Positions 1-6,471 of a DNA stretch of 20,130 bases are shown here, in pieces (position 1 is the first letter of the stretch; the number at the start of each line of letters is the position of its first letter). The notes below the pieces were generated by a model. The model saw only the letters and a program-made list of their open reading frames with translations, made no database searches and was not told the DNA's origin. Made by a program: the position numbers and the translations under genes. The stretch lies in NCBI GenBank assembly GCA_030587605.1, contig JAUQYT010000029.1, forward strand, positions 1 to 20,130, given 5' to 3'. Source of the stretch: Candidatus Njordarchaeum guaymasense. Its GTDB lineage: Archaea; Asgardarchaeota; Njordarchaeia; Njordarchaeales; Njordarchaeaceae.

Positions 1-764
1 CCTGCTGTTATGACGCCTGTCTTTGCCTCACCCGGTATGATTCTATTGAGTTCCGGCATTTCCCCTGCAGCTTTCTCAGCTCTCTGGATTCGATTTAAGA
101 GCCTACCATGGTGACCTACAGCTACGACCAAACCGGAACAATATTTGCCAGGTGCCTTCCTGAACTGACCTTCGGCCTTAGGAGGTGTAAGCTGACCCAG
201 AGTCACTTCGCCAATACCATGGAGCGTCCTGGGAACCGCGTTCAGGATCACTGGAAGGTCAAACTTCTCCGAAAGCTCGAATGCCTTCAGAGTGAAGTCT
301 TTACATTCCTGTGAATTTGACGGTTCGAGGCAAATGGTGTGAGCATGCAGCGCGTAATACCTGTTGTCCTGCTCGTTTGTTGAACTTATACAGCTCGGAT
401 CTCCTCCATTGACCAAGACGAGACTTCCAGGTTGGACGCCTATGTAACATATGGTGAAGAATGCGTCCGCTGCGATATTCATGCCAAGATGCTTCATGGC
501 GCATAGGGATCTTGTTCCAGCCCAAGTGGCGCCGGTCGCGTTCTCAAGGGCTACAGCCTCGTTCGTGGAGTACTGAAAATGTAGCCCTGGTATCTCACTC
601 GCGATCTCAGATATCGTATCACCAACTTCTGAAGCTGGGGCTCCAGGATATGTTGTAACCATGCCTGCTCCCGCCTCTAGGGCTCCGCGGGCTATCGCCT
701 CAGCGCCAAGCATAAACAGCTTTTCGCTGGGTTTGTTTAAAAGTATCTCTTTAGTAATGGTCAA
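1..764 (-). CDS. iorA: Indolepyruvate:ferredoxin oxidoreductase alpha subunit, N-terminal part (runs off the window)
   Basis: I read 254 codons on the minus strand, open to the window edge, so the C-terminal half with the TPP domain and ferredoxin clusters is outside. IorA, with IorB, oxidatively decarboxylates aryl-pyruvates from aromatic amino acids to aryl-acetyl-CoA and reduces ferredoxin in the cytoplasm. The visible part is the pyrimidine-binding domain: AIARGALEAG (residues 24-33), YPGAPASE (39-46), STNEAVALE around the conserved Glu69, and NEQDNRYYA (130-138), all typical of IorA. The start is a TTG at 764. An in-frame stop lies just upstream and no other start comes before residue 18; a GGAGG sits 3 bases before the TTG, which is close. 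No in-frame stop or shift is visible. The gene is divergent from an acyl-CoA synthetase gene that could use its product. Family assignment is by recognition of motifs, not by a search. Confidence 0.9.
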   Translation of the reverse strand, partial: MTITKEILLNKPSEKLFMLGAEAIARGALEAGAGMVTTYPGAPASEVGDTISEIASEIPGLHFQYSTNEAVALENATGATWAGTRSLCAMKHLGMNIAADAFFTICYIGVQPGSLVLVNGGDPSCISSTNEQDNRYYALHAHTICLEPSNSQECKDFTLKAFELSEKFDLPVILNAVPRTLHGIGEVTLGQLTPPKAEGQFRKAPGKYCSGLVVAVGHHGRLLNRIQRAEKAAGEMPELNRIIPGEAKTGVITA

Positions 765-1159
765 TCGCCTCCGCCATCGTTAACTACTAAAACAACTCAG
801 TAACCTTTCCGATTTCGTGACAAGGCGAGTTAATTAGTCAAGGGCAACATGCCCTGCGCTTTGTTAGATGATAAGGTATCTTATATTATTATCTAGCGTT
901 CAAATTGTACAAGAAGAGAGAAATGAATTTACGCCATGTCGCCTTTTTTCAGAAGCAGATGTTTCTCCACTGTTTCTCGGATCCAGGTTCATTAATCGGG
1001 GTAATGGAGACTGATAGGAGAATGTGTCACCCAGCGTTAGATATGGCTGCTATTCTGGAGTTGAAATGGAAGCATAGAACAAGTTTTAACTGCATTCAAA
1101 CAGAGTGTTTCTTGGGTCTATGGTGACTGGGATCAGCTTACTCAGTATGGTGACCAACA
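765..1159. other. Divergent intergenic region between iorA and the acyl-CoA synthetase gene
   Basis: These 395 bases must hold the promoters of both flanking genes. An AT-rich stretch at 878-892 (TTATATTATTAT on plus, AATATAAG on minus) is the best TATA-like candidate, but its direction is unclear and it lies over 100 bases from either start. Two inverted repeats are present (841-855, and ATAAG-GTAT-CTTAT at 871-884). A plus-strand reading frame of about 70 codons exists at 905-1126, but its translation looks like no protein I know and it lacks a good ribosome binding site, so I do not call it. The nonamer TATGGTGAC occurs at 1119-1127 and again at 1146-1154; the second copy holds the GGTGA of the downstream gene. 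Confidence 0.5.
841..855. promoter_or_regulatory. 15-base dyad, possible operator
   Basis: AGGGCA-ACA-TGCCCT is a perfect inverted repeat with 6-base arms and a 3-base spacer, in the divergent region 77 bases upstream of iorA. It is GC-rich inside an AT-rich spacer, which makes it stand out. A dimeric regulator site or a small hairpin in the iorA leader are both possible. No regulator gene lies next to it in the window. Confidence 0.35.
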
Positions 1160-2620
1160 ATGAGTCAATCTCGATGCAATGTCGATCTCTCTCCTGCTTC
1201 GAAGGAACAGCGCTCTGCTGATGATTTCGATGAGATTCAGAAATTCTTTTCTCCGGTGTCGGTGGCGATTATTGGTGCATCAGACAATCCAAACAAGTTC
1301 GGCTACAACGTTATGAAGAATCTTATTGACGCGGGATTCAATGGAGACATCTTCCCAGTGAGTCTCAGGGAAAGCACCGTGTTCAACAGAGCCGTTCACA
1401 AAAGCGTACTAGAGATACCAACACCCGTAGACCTAGCCATCATAATCATACCAGCGACTGCGGTGCCTAACGCCATCGAAGAATGCGGAAGAAAGGGGAT
1501 CAAAGCGATAAGCGTCCTGTCAGGTGGTTTCAGCGAGGTTGGGCAGCAAGGAGCTCAGCTTGAAAAAGAAGTCGTGGCGATAGCCAGGAAGCATGGGATT
1601 AGAGTAGTTGGTCCTAACTGCGTCGGAACGATGAACACCCACAAAAACCTGAACGCTTCCTTCATAATGTATGCAACAGAAGGAAACATGGGGCTTATCA
1701 CTCAAAGTGGCGCTCTCGGCGCCTCCTGCTCTTATGTGTCCAAAAGGGAAATGCTTGGCTTCAGCAAGTTTGTGAACCTGGGGAATGCTTGCGATGTTTC
1801 CATCCCAGAAATAATAAGATACTATTCGTGTGACCCCGAAACTAGTGCCATCGGGATTTACTTGGAAGGAGTGAAAGACGGCAGAAGATTCGTCGATGCG
1901 ATCAGCGAGACCACATTAGTTAAGCCTGTAGTGGTCGTTAAAGCCGGTCGAACCGAAGATGGCGCAAAAGCAGCAAGTTCGCACACAGGTTCGCTTGCAG
2001 GTTCAGACGGCATCTACAATGCGTTATTCAAACAAAAGGGAGTAGTCAGAGTCAACTCACTTTTTGAGATGATAGACGTAGCCAAAGCTTTCACCAAGCA
2101 GCCGCTTCCGAAAGGAAGACGTGTGGGGATAATAACTAATGCAGGCGGCGCTGGGGTTTTATCAGCGGATGCTTGTGCAGACTACGGTTTGATGGTCCCA
2201 TCCCTGACCCGCGAGACTGTTGATAATCTGAAGGGGTTTCTGCCAGACGTTGCCATACTCAACAATCCGGTCGATATCATAGCAAGCGCAAACAAGGAAT
2301 GCTATCGAAGAACCACTGAAGCCGTCGTGTCTGACTCAAACACCGACGCATTGATTGTCAACTGCGTTGTCCCTACTTTCCTCGGCATGAAACCCAAAGA
2401 ACATGCGGAAGGAGTTGTGGAAGCTTATCAAAACAAAGTCAAAGACTCTGACAAACCCGTGATCTGCTGCTGGATGGCCGGAGAACTTGCTGATCCTGGA
2501 AGAGCAATCCTAGAAAACGCAGGCGTGCCGACATACACCTCACCTGAAAAAGCAGTCCTAGCAATCTCATCTATGGCTAATTATTTTGAATTCAAGAACA
2601 GAGCGCGTTCGGAAAAATAG
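1160..2620 (+). CDS. Acyl-CoA synthetase (ADP-forming), alpha-subunit type
   Basis: 486 residues. It belongs to the ADP-forming (NDP-forming) acyl-CoA synthetase family, which converts acyl-CoA, ADP and phosphate to acid, CoA and ATP and is the ATP-yielding step of archaeal amino-acid fermentation. Visible parts: an N-terminal CoA-binding Rossmann domain (VAIIGASDNPNKFGYN, residues 35-50), GPNCVG (151-156), a ligase-CoA domain starting near GLITQSGALGAS (178-189), and SSHTGSLAG (273-281), whose His275 is the expected phospho-histidine. The length fits an alpha subunit; the ATP-grasp beta part is absent from this protein and from the window, so it needs a partner elsewhere. The ATG is supported by GGTGA 6 bases upstream. 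It leads a plus-strand group with two nucleotidyltransferase-like genes 30 bases downstream. Being divergent from iorA suggests a role with aryl-acetyl-CoA, but the substrate cannot be read from sequence. Confidence 0.88.
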   Translation: MSQSRCNVDLSPASKEQRSADDFDEIQKFFSPVSVAIIGASDNPNKFGYNVMKNLIDAGFNGDIFPVSLRESTVFNRAVHKSVLEIPTPVDLAIIIIPATAVPNAIEECGRKGIKAISVLSGGFSEVGQQGAQLEKEVVAIARKHGIRVVGPNCVGTMNTHKNLNASFIMYATEGNMGLITQSGALGASCSYVSKREMLGFSKFVNLGNACDVSIPEIIRYYSCDPETSAIGIYLEGVKDGRRFVDAISETTLVKPVVVVKAGRTEDGAKAASSHTGSLAGSDGIYNALFKQKGVVRVNSLFEMIDVAKAFTKQPLPKGRRVGIITNAGGAGVLSADACADYGLMVPSLTRETVDNLKGFLPDVAILNNPVDIIASANKECYRRTTEAVVSDSNTDALIVNCVVPTFLGMKPKEHAEGVVEAYQNKVKDSDKPVICCWMAGELADPGRAILENAGVPTYTSPEKAVLAISSMANYFEFKNRARSEK

Positions 2621-2650
2621 CAGAGTTGTGTAATCCAAAGGGGGGAATCC

Positions 2651-3685
2651 ATGCTGACTTCTCTGAGGCGCTTCAGGGAGGGAGACTTTCTCGAAACGCG
2701 CCAAGGCTTGATTTTCGACGTCAAAGGACTTCTCCACCCTCCTGGAAGAGTCATAGCCTTCCTAAGGTACTACCCTTCAGAAACTGGTGAAAGAACGAGG
2801 AATGGGGTGAAGTTCCAGAAGGTGTACTCGCTGGACGAAAGGTTCAGTGTCCTTATGGAAAGGTTCCCAACATACGTTTATTTTGACAAGGTTTACGACT
2901 CGATCATGCAGGGCGTCCCGCTAAGGGACATAGCTGTTCTCTACCAGCCTACCAAGAAACTGACAGAAATGTTAAGAGACCGCGAGAATCTAGACGAATT
3001 CGGAAGGGACTCACTGGAATTCTGCGAAATGCTATCGGAATCAGCCAGTGTACCTGCCAGCAAGCTGGGGTTAAGCGGCTCAGTTCTTGTCGGCCTTCAA
3101 ACTTCGAAGTCAGACATCGATGTAATGGTCTATGGATCTGGGAACTGTCTAGCAGTGCATGAAGCAATCGGCTCTCTCTTCAGAATATCAAGTTCGTCTG
3201 TAAGACCCTACAATGAAGATGAGCTAAGAAGACTATTCAGCTTTAGGGCGTCAGATACATTTACCAAGTCGGATTCTTTCCTGAAAACTGAGAAAAGGAA
3301 GAGGCTGCAAGGGGTCTTCAAGAAGCGTGAATACTTCCTGCGATTTATCAAGGACTGGAGCGAGATGAAGGAGAACTATGGGGATGTGACCTACAGGTCG
3401 CTTGGTCAGGCAACCATTAAAGCCAAGGTGGCTAACGATGACGAAGCACTCTTTACCCCGTGCGCCTACAAGATCAGTGACGTTGAAGTCATTGAGGGGC
3501 GAGAAGCAAAGGAAACTACGATAGATGAGGTCTCATCCTTCAGAGGACGATTCTGTGAGGTTGCCAAAAAAGGAGAACGCATTATCGCAAGAGGGAAACT
3601 TGAGCTCGCCAGCGACAAATCTGGGCTTGAATACTCCCGGGTATTGATTGGGCGCGAAAAGGAGGATTTCCTAGCGCTAGTTTAG
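2651..3685 (+). CDS. Nucleotidyltransferase-fold protein, copy 1 of a tandem pair
   Basis: 344 residues, cytoplasmic, no membrane segment. The centre carries a DNA polymerase beta-type nucleotidyltransferase signature: GSVLVG at residues 143-148 followed by SDIDVMVYG, with Asp155 and Asp157 as the likely metal-binding pair. About 140 residues precede it, with LIFDVKGLLHPPGRVIAFLRY (20-40) shared with the next gene, so this N-terminal domain is part of the family. I recognise the type as a conserved archaeal predicted nucleotidyltransferase; substrate and role are unknown. The ATG follows a GGGGGG run 5 bases upstream. It sits 30 bases after the acyl-CoA synthetase gene and 48 before its paralogue, so co-transcription is likely. 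The third acidic residue of the fold could not be placed with confidence. Confidence 0.75.
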   Translation: MLTSLRRFREGDFLETRQGLIFDVKGLLHPPGRVIAFLRYYPSETGERTRNGVKFQKVYSLDERFSVLMERFPTYVYFDKVYDSIMQGVPLRDIAVLYQPTKKLTEMLRDRENLDEFGRDSLEFCEMLSESASVPASKLGLSGSVLVGLQTSKSDIDVMVYGSGNCLAVHEAIGSLFRISSSSVRPYNEDELRRLFSFRASDTFTKSDSFLKTEKRKRLQGVFKKREYFLRFIKDWSEMKENYGDVTYRSLGQATIKAKVANDDEALFTPCAYKISDVEVIEGREAKETTIDEVSSFRGRFCEVAKKGERIIARGKLELASDKSGLEYSRVLIGREKEDFLALV

Positions 3686-3733
3686 GAGATTATTTAGAGG
3701 TAGAGGAGAAACTTCGAGAAAGGGGGAAGTGCT

Positions 3734-4786
3734 TTGAGGAAGCCCAAAGACCGCGACTTCATAAGAACTAAGGAAAACCTGATATTCTGCGTCGTTGGTT
3801 ACACTCATCCCCCTGATCGACTACTGGCTTACCTCAAGTATATTCCAAGTGACGGCGGGTTATGGGCCAAAGGAAATCTCCACTTCAAAAGAATGATGCC
3901 CTACTACTCGGCCAAATCAGTGAGCGAGACGTTTTCCTTCCTGAAGAAGAAGTACAGCAAGTACCTGTTTCATGATCCCATGAACAAAATCACTTTCCCC
4001 GCCGTTCCCTATTCCGACATCGACGAGTACTATAAGCCAGAAGAGAAACTGATGGAACTAGCCAAGGAAAAAGAGGCGCTTGATACACTTCAGTCAAAGG
4101 CGGTAGATTTGGCAGAGTACTTAACAGGCAAAGCCGTAGTCCCTATTGACAAGTTTGGGGTTACGGGTTCGATCCTACTTGGAATCCATAACGTCCAAAT
4201 TTCCGATGTTGACATCACGATCTATGGATACAGAAGCGCGTTACAGGTGAAACAAGCCTTAATCAGAGAATACAAGAACCCTGCAGGCCCATTAAGGCAG
4301 CTGAACAGAAGCCAGGAAGAGGACTGGTGCATCAAGAAAGCAAAGCAATTCTCAATTGACCGTGAATCAGCCGCCCTAATTCTGAGAAGGAAATGGAATT
4401 TTGGGTTCTACGAGGAGAAGTTCTTCTCCATCCATCCAACCAAACTGGATTCCGACATAAGTGAAAACTATGGGGAGAAAGAATTCAGAAGCAAAGGTCC
4501 AATCGAAATCGAGGCAAGGGTCGACAACGCCGTGGAGGCGATATTTAACCCCGCGACCTACAAAGTGGGCGAATTCATAACACTGAAAGGACCGGAGGTT
4601 AATGACATAAGAGAAGTTGTCTCATTCGAAAGCGTGTTTTCCGACATCGGTTTTCCAAACCAATTTATTAGAGTCAAAGGGAACTTAGAAATGGTCGTCA
4701 ACAGAATCACGAAGGAAAAACACCACAGAGTAGTGGTCGGTTCAGGAAGTGTCAGCTCTCCAGAATACATAATTCCGTCCACTTAG
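3734..4786 (+). CDS. Nucleotidyltransferase-fold protein, copy 2 of a tandem pair
   Basis: 350 residues with a TTG start at 3734; GGGGG at 3722-3726 is well placed upstream, and the nearby GTG at 3729 is out of frame. The architecture matches the preceding gene: a shared N-terminal region (LIFCVVGYTHPPDRLLAYLKY, residues 16-36), then GSILLG at 145-150 and SDVDITIYG with Asp158 and Asp160 as the probable metal ligands. The segment near ENYGEKEFRSKGPIEIEARV resembles ENYGDVTYRSLGQATIKAKV in copy 1, so the similarity extends into the C-terminal half. The two are clearly paralogues but diverged, so this is an old duplication. Both keep the catalytic acids. The function is not known to me; nucleotidyl transfer to RNA, protein or a small molecule are all open. 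Confidence 0.75.
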   Translation: MRKPKDRDFIRTKENLIFCVVGYTHPPDRLLAYLKYIPSDGGLWAKGNLHFKRMMPYYSAKSVSETFSFLKKKYSKYLFHDPMNKITFPAVPYSDIDEYYKPEEKLMELAKEKEALDTLQSKAVDLAEYLTGKAVVPIDKFGVTGSILLGIHNVQISDVDITIYGYRSALQVKQALIREYKNPAGPLRQLNRSQEEDWCIKKAKQFSIDRESAALILRRKWNFGFYEEKFFSIHPTKLDSDISENYGEKEFRSKGPIEIEARVDNAVEAIFNPATYKVGEFITLKGPEVNDIREVVSFESVFSDIGFPNQFIRVKGNLEMVVNRITKEKHHRVVVGSGSVSSPEYIIPST

Positions 4787-4809
4787 GAAAGTGAGCAAAC
4801 ATAGAATCT

Positions 4810-4823
4810 GTTGATAGATCAAC
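4810..4823 (+). terminator. Dyad after the nucleotidyltransferase genes, weak terminator candidate
   Basis: GTTGAT-AG-ATCAAC is a near-continuous palindrome 23 bases after the stop of the second nucleotidyltransferase gene. It lacks a convincing T-run downstream, so a role in ending the plus-strand transcript is only a guess. It lies between two convergent transcription units. Confidence 0.25.
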
Positions 4824-4865
4824 TTTCGCCCTTGGTCTATCTTAATCCGCTGCAAAGAGATTCAG

Positions 4866-4886
4866 AAAAGACCCTCGCAAAGGGTC
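4866..4886 (-). terminator. Terminator-like hairpin at the end of the hdrA-mvhDGA-vhuU unit
   Basis: Read on the minus strand: GACCCT-TTGCG-AGGGTC followed directly by TTTT. This is a perfect 6-base-pair stem with a 5-base loop and a T-run, 44 bases downstream of the vhuU stop and just past the candidate SECIS element. Archaeal termination relies mainly on T-runs, so the stem may serve to protect the 3' end as much as to end transcription. Confidence 0.55.
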
Positions 4887-4890
4887 CGTC

Positions 4891-4928
4891 CCAGCCGACC
4901 GCCCTTCCCAGGGTTTTACGCCGGTTGG
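4891..4928 (-). promoter_or_regulatory. Candidate SECIS element in the vhuU 3' untranslated region
   Basis: Archaeal SECIS elements lie in the 3' untranslated region and direct UGA to selenocysteine. Starting 2 bases after the vhuU stop, the minus strand can fold as follows. The lower stem is CCAACCGGC (4928-4920) with GUCGGCUGG (4899-4891), eight pairs including one G-U and one A-C mismatch. Then comes an asymmetric internal loop, GUAAAA against CG. Then three G-C pairs, CCC (4913-4911) with GGG (4904-4902), closing the 6-base loop UGGGAA. A long stem, a purine-rich asymmetric loop, a 3-pair GC stem and a small apical loop is the general archaeal SECIS layout. The match to the strict consensus bases on the 3' side of the internal loop is imperfect. 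The folding was done by eye. Confidence 0.55.
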
Positions 4929-4929
4929 T

Positions 4930-5079
4930 TCATCCGGATCCGATCTGAACCTCTTTCTTCAGGATCTCCTTGTTGTTTTCGTCTACCACAAGGAGATGCG
5001 CTGCACACGAAAGTCAGCAATCATAGCAGCGGACAACCATCTCCAACAGGTTAAGGAGTTTCTCATCCACTTCTGGCAT
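4930..5079 (-). CDS. vhuU: Selenocysteine-containing [NiFeSe] hydrogenase C-terminal peptide, VhuU type
   Basis: 49 codons, read through an in-frame UGA at 5016-5014 as selenocysteine (residue 22). The product carries the missing C-terminal nickel-binding motif of the hydrogenase large subunit: RCYDC-U-LSCAAH, aligned with the usual RAYDPCLSCATH of MvhA. Sec22 and Cys25 would be the two nickel ligands supplied by this peptide. In Methanococcus, VhuU is a separate tiny Sec peptide doing exactly this. The ATG at 5079 has GAGGT 10 bases upstream and follows mvhA by 30 bases in the same frame, across TAG (5112-5110) and TAA (5103-5101). Residues 29-49 after His28 resemble the tail normally removed by a maturation protease. 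Unusual: the Pro of the motif is Cys, giving Cys-Sec side by side. If UGA were a stop here, the hydrogenase would lack two nickel ligands. A candidate SECIS follows. Confidence 0.85.
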
Positions 5080-5109
5080 GGCTTCTTCTACCTCGATATC
5101 TTACATAAA

Positions 5110-6471
5110 CTATGCGTTAATCATAGGTTTCGGTAGCTTCAGCTTCTCATGTATTTTATCTTCGATTACCTGCTTTGCGATAACATTGAGCGACTTCTCT
5201 ATTGCTCCTATGTTGTGGTTTGTCGCAACTATCAGGTTTGCCTTAGTCATTATCCCGTACTTGTCTGTCCAGTAGTTGTGGACTAATAGCCCCCTGGGCG
5301 CCTCTACAACGCCGACGCCACACCCCTCGCGAGGCTCCACTTTTTCCAACTTGTAGTCTCGGCTAACGATATCTGGGTCTTCAAGCAACTTCTTTGCTTT
5401 GCCCACGGCATCCAGTAGTTCGATAGCTCTCGCCCAGTGATATGCGAAGGTTGCGTGACATGGTCTTCCAACCTTGGCTCTAAATTCCTTTAGGGCCTCA
5501 TTTGCTCGTGGCGTAGCCATTCTCTCAACCACATTAATCCTGGCGAGTGGTCCGGCTCTCCATATCCCCTCTGGATAGCCAGCTTTCTTGTAGAAGATGT
5601 GCGTAGCATAACAATGCGGAACAACTTTTTCCCCTACGACCTCGGTGTATTTCTGTGCGGGAACCTCGGCTTCAATCTTACCTGAGGGGGACATTACTCT
5701 TATACTGCCATCATAGAAGTTGTGTTCCCCATTGTTGGCTAATCCGGCATAGTACGTCTCGATGACCCCGACTTTCGTTACGACATCCCAGTAGTCTTGT
5801 ACAATCTTCAGCAACAGCTGATACGTAAACTCGGCAAGCTCCATAGCTCGATCCATTCGCTTGAGCCACTCATCCCTCTGTTCCTCTTTGAGTGTCTTAG
5901 TCATCCCGCCTGGTATAGCCGTAACAGGGTGAACAGCTTTTCCTCCAACTGTGGCGCATAACTCTTGCCCGTGTTTCATAAGTTCGATGGCTTTCTTGGC
6001 GGCGTCGGGCATCTTATTGACAATGGTTACTATATTACGTGCTTCAGGTGGCGCGAAAGGTCCTAGAAGGAAGTCAGGCGCAGCGAGCACGTATAAATGA
6101 AGCGGATGACTACTGATTTGCTTTCCTAGTAAGAGTAATTCTCTAAGCTTCTTTGCTGCTGGAGGTGGATTGACACCCCAAGCATCTTCAACAGCTTTCA
6201 CGGAGGCCAAGTGGTGTGGCTCTGGGCATATGCCACAGATCCTTGGCGCTATGATTCGAGCGTCTTCAGCTAGCCTTCCCTCAAGAAACTTCTCGAAGAA
6301 TCTCGCAGAGGTCACGTTGAACTGTACGCTTGAGACCTTGCCTTTGCTGAGCTTGATTCTGATCTCACCGTGACCTTCAAGTCGCGTGATGGGGTCAATC
6401 TTGATCTCGGTTTCCTTCTTGGCATCAGCGGGTTCTTTTCCACCCTTGATAGGAGAAGTCTTACTTTTCAC
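5110..6471 (-). CDS. mvhA: F420-non-reducing [NiFe(Se)] hydrogenase large subunit, split form
   Basis: 453 residues. It is the large subunit of a group 3c hydrogenase that oxidises H2 and feeds HdrA through MvhD. It starts at GTG 6471 (11-base overlap with mvhG; GGAG lies upstream inside mvhG). Visible: the motif around EGHGEIRIKL (32-41) and the N-terminal nickel site RICGICPEPHH (77-87) with Cys79, Cys82 and His86. The body reads as a normal MvhA. The protein ends at ...PKPMINA without any DPCxxCxxH motif, which in ordinary MvhA lies in the same polypeptide. That motif is in the separate vhuU gene 30 bases downstream, as in the Vhu hydrogenases of Methanococcus. The split may have arisen by nonsense mutation because both genes keep one frame. 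The name vhuA would be equally suitable. Confidence 0.93.
   Translation of the reverse strand: MKSKTSPIKGGKEPADAKKETEIKIDPITRLEGHGEIRIKLSKGKVSSVQFNVTSARFFEKFLEGRLAEDARIIAPRICGICPEPHHLASVKAVEDAWGVNPPPAAKKLRELLLLGKQISSHPLHLYVLAAPDFLLGPFAPPEARNIVTIVNKMPDAAKKAIELMKHGQELCATVGGKAVHPVTAIPGGMTKTLKEEQRDEWLKRMDRAMELAEFTYQLLLKIVQDYWDVVTKVGVIETYYAGLANNGEHNFYDGSIRVMSPSGKIEAEVPAQKYTEVVGEKVVPHCYATHIFYKKAGYPEGIWRAGPLARINVVERMATPRANEALKEFRAKVGRPCHATFAYHWARAIELLDAVGKAKKLLEDPDIVSRDYKLEKVEPREGCGVGVVEAPRGLLVHNYWTDKYGIMTKANLIVATNHNIGAIEKSLNVIAKQVIEDKIHEKLKLPKPMINA

Noticed and set aside
905..1126. Plus-strand frame of about 73 codons between iorA and the acyl-CoA synthetase gene
   Set aside because: TTG start without a ribosome binding site, no recognisable motif and a Cys/Met/His-rich composition unlike the neighbours; it probably lies in the promoter region.
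1119..1154. Direct repeat TATGGTGAC, two copies 27 bases apart before the acyl-CoA synthetase start
   Set aside because: Only nine bases, and the second copy is explained by the GGTGA ribosome site; it is likely chance.
4880..4960. tRNA-like GC-rich stretch with GGTTCATCC after vhuU
   Set aside because: No acceptor stem, anticodon arm or proper T-loop can be drawn; the bases fit a SECIS-type hairpin and a terminator hairpin instead.
5078..5275. Plus-strand frame over the end of mvhA and the start of vhuU
   Set aside because: It is antisense to recognised hydrogenase sequence with conserved motifs and has no support of its own.
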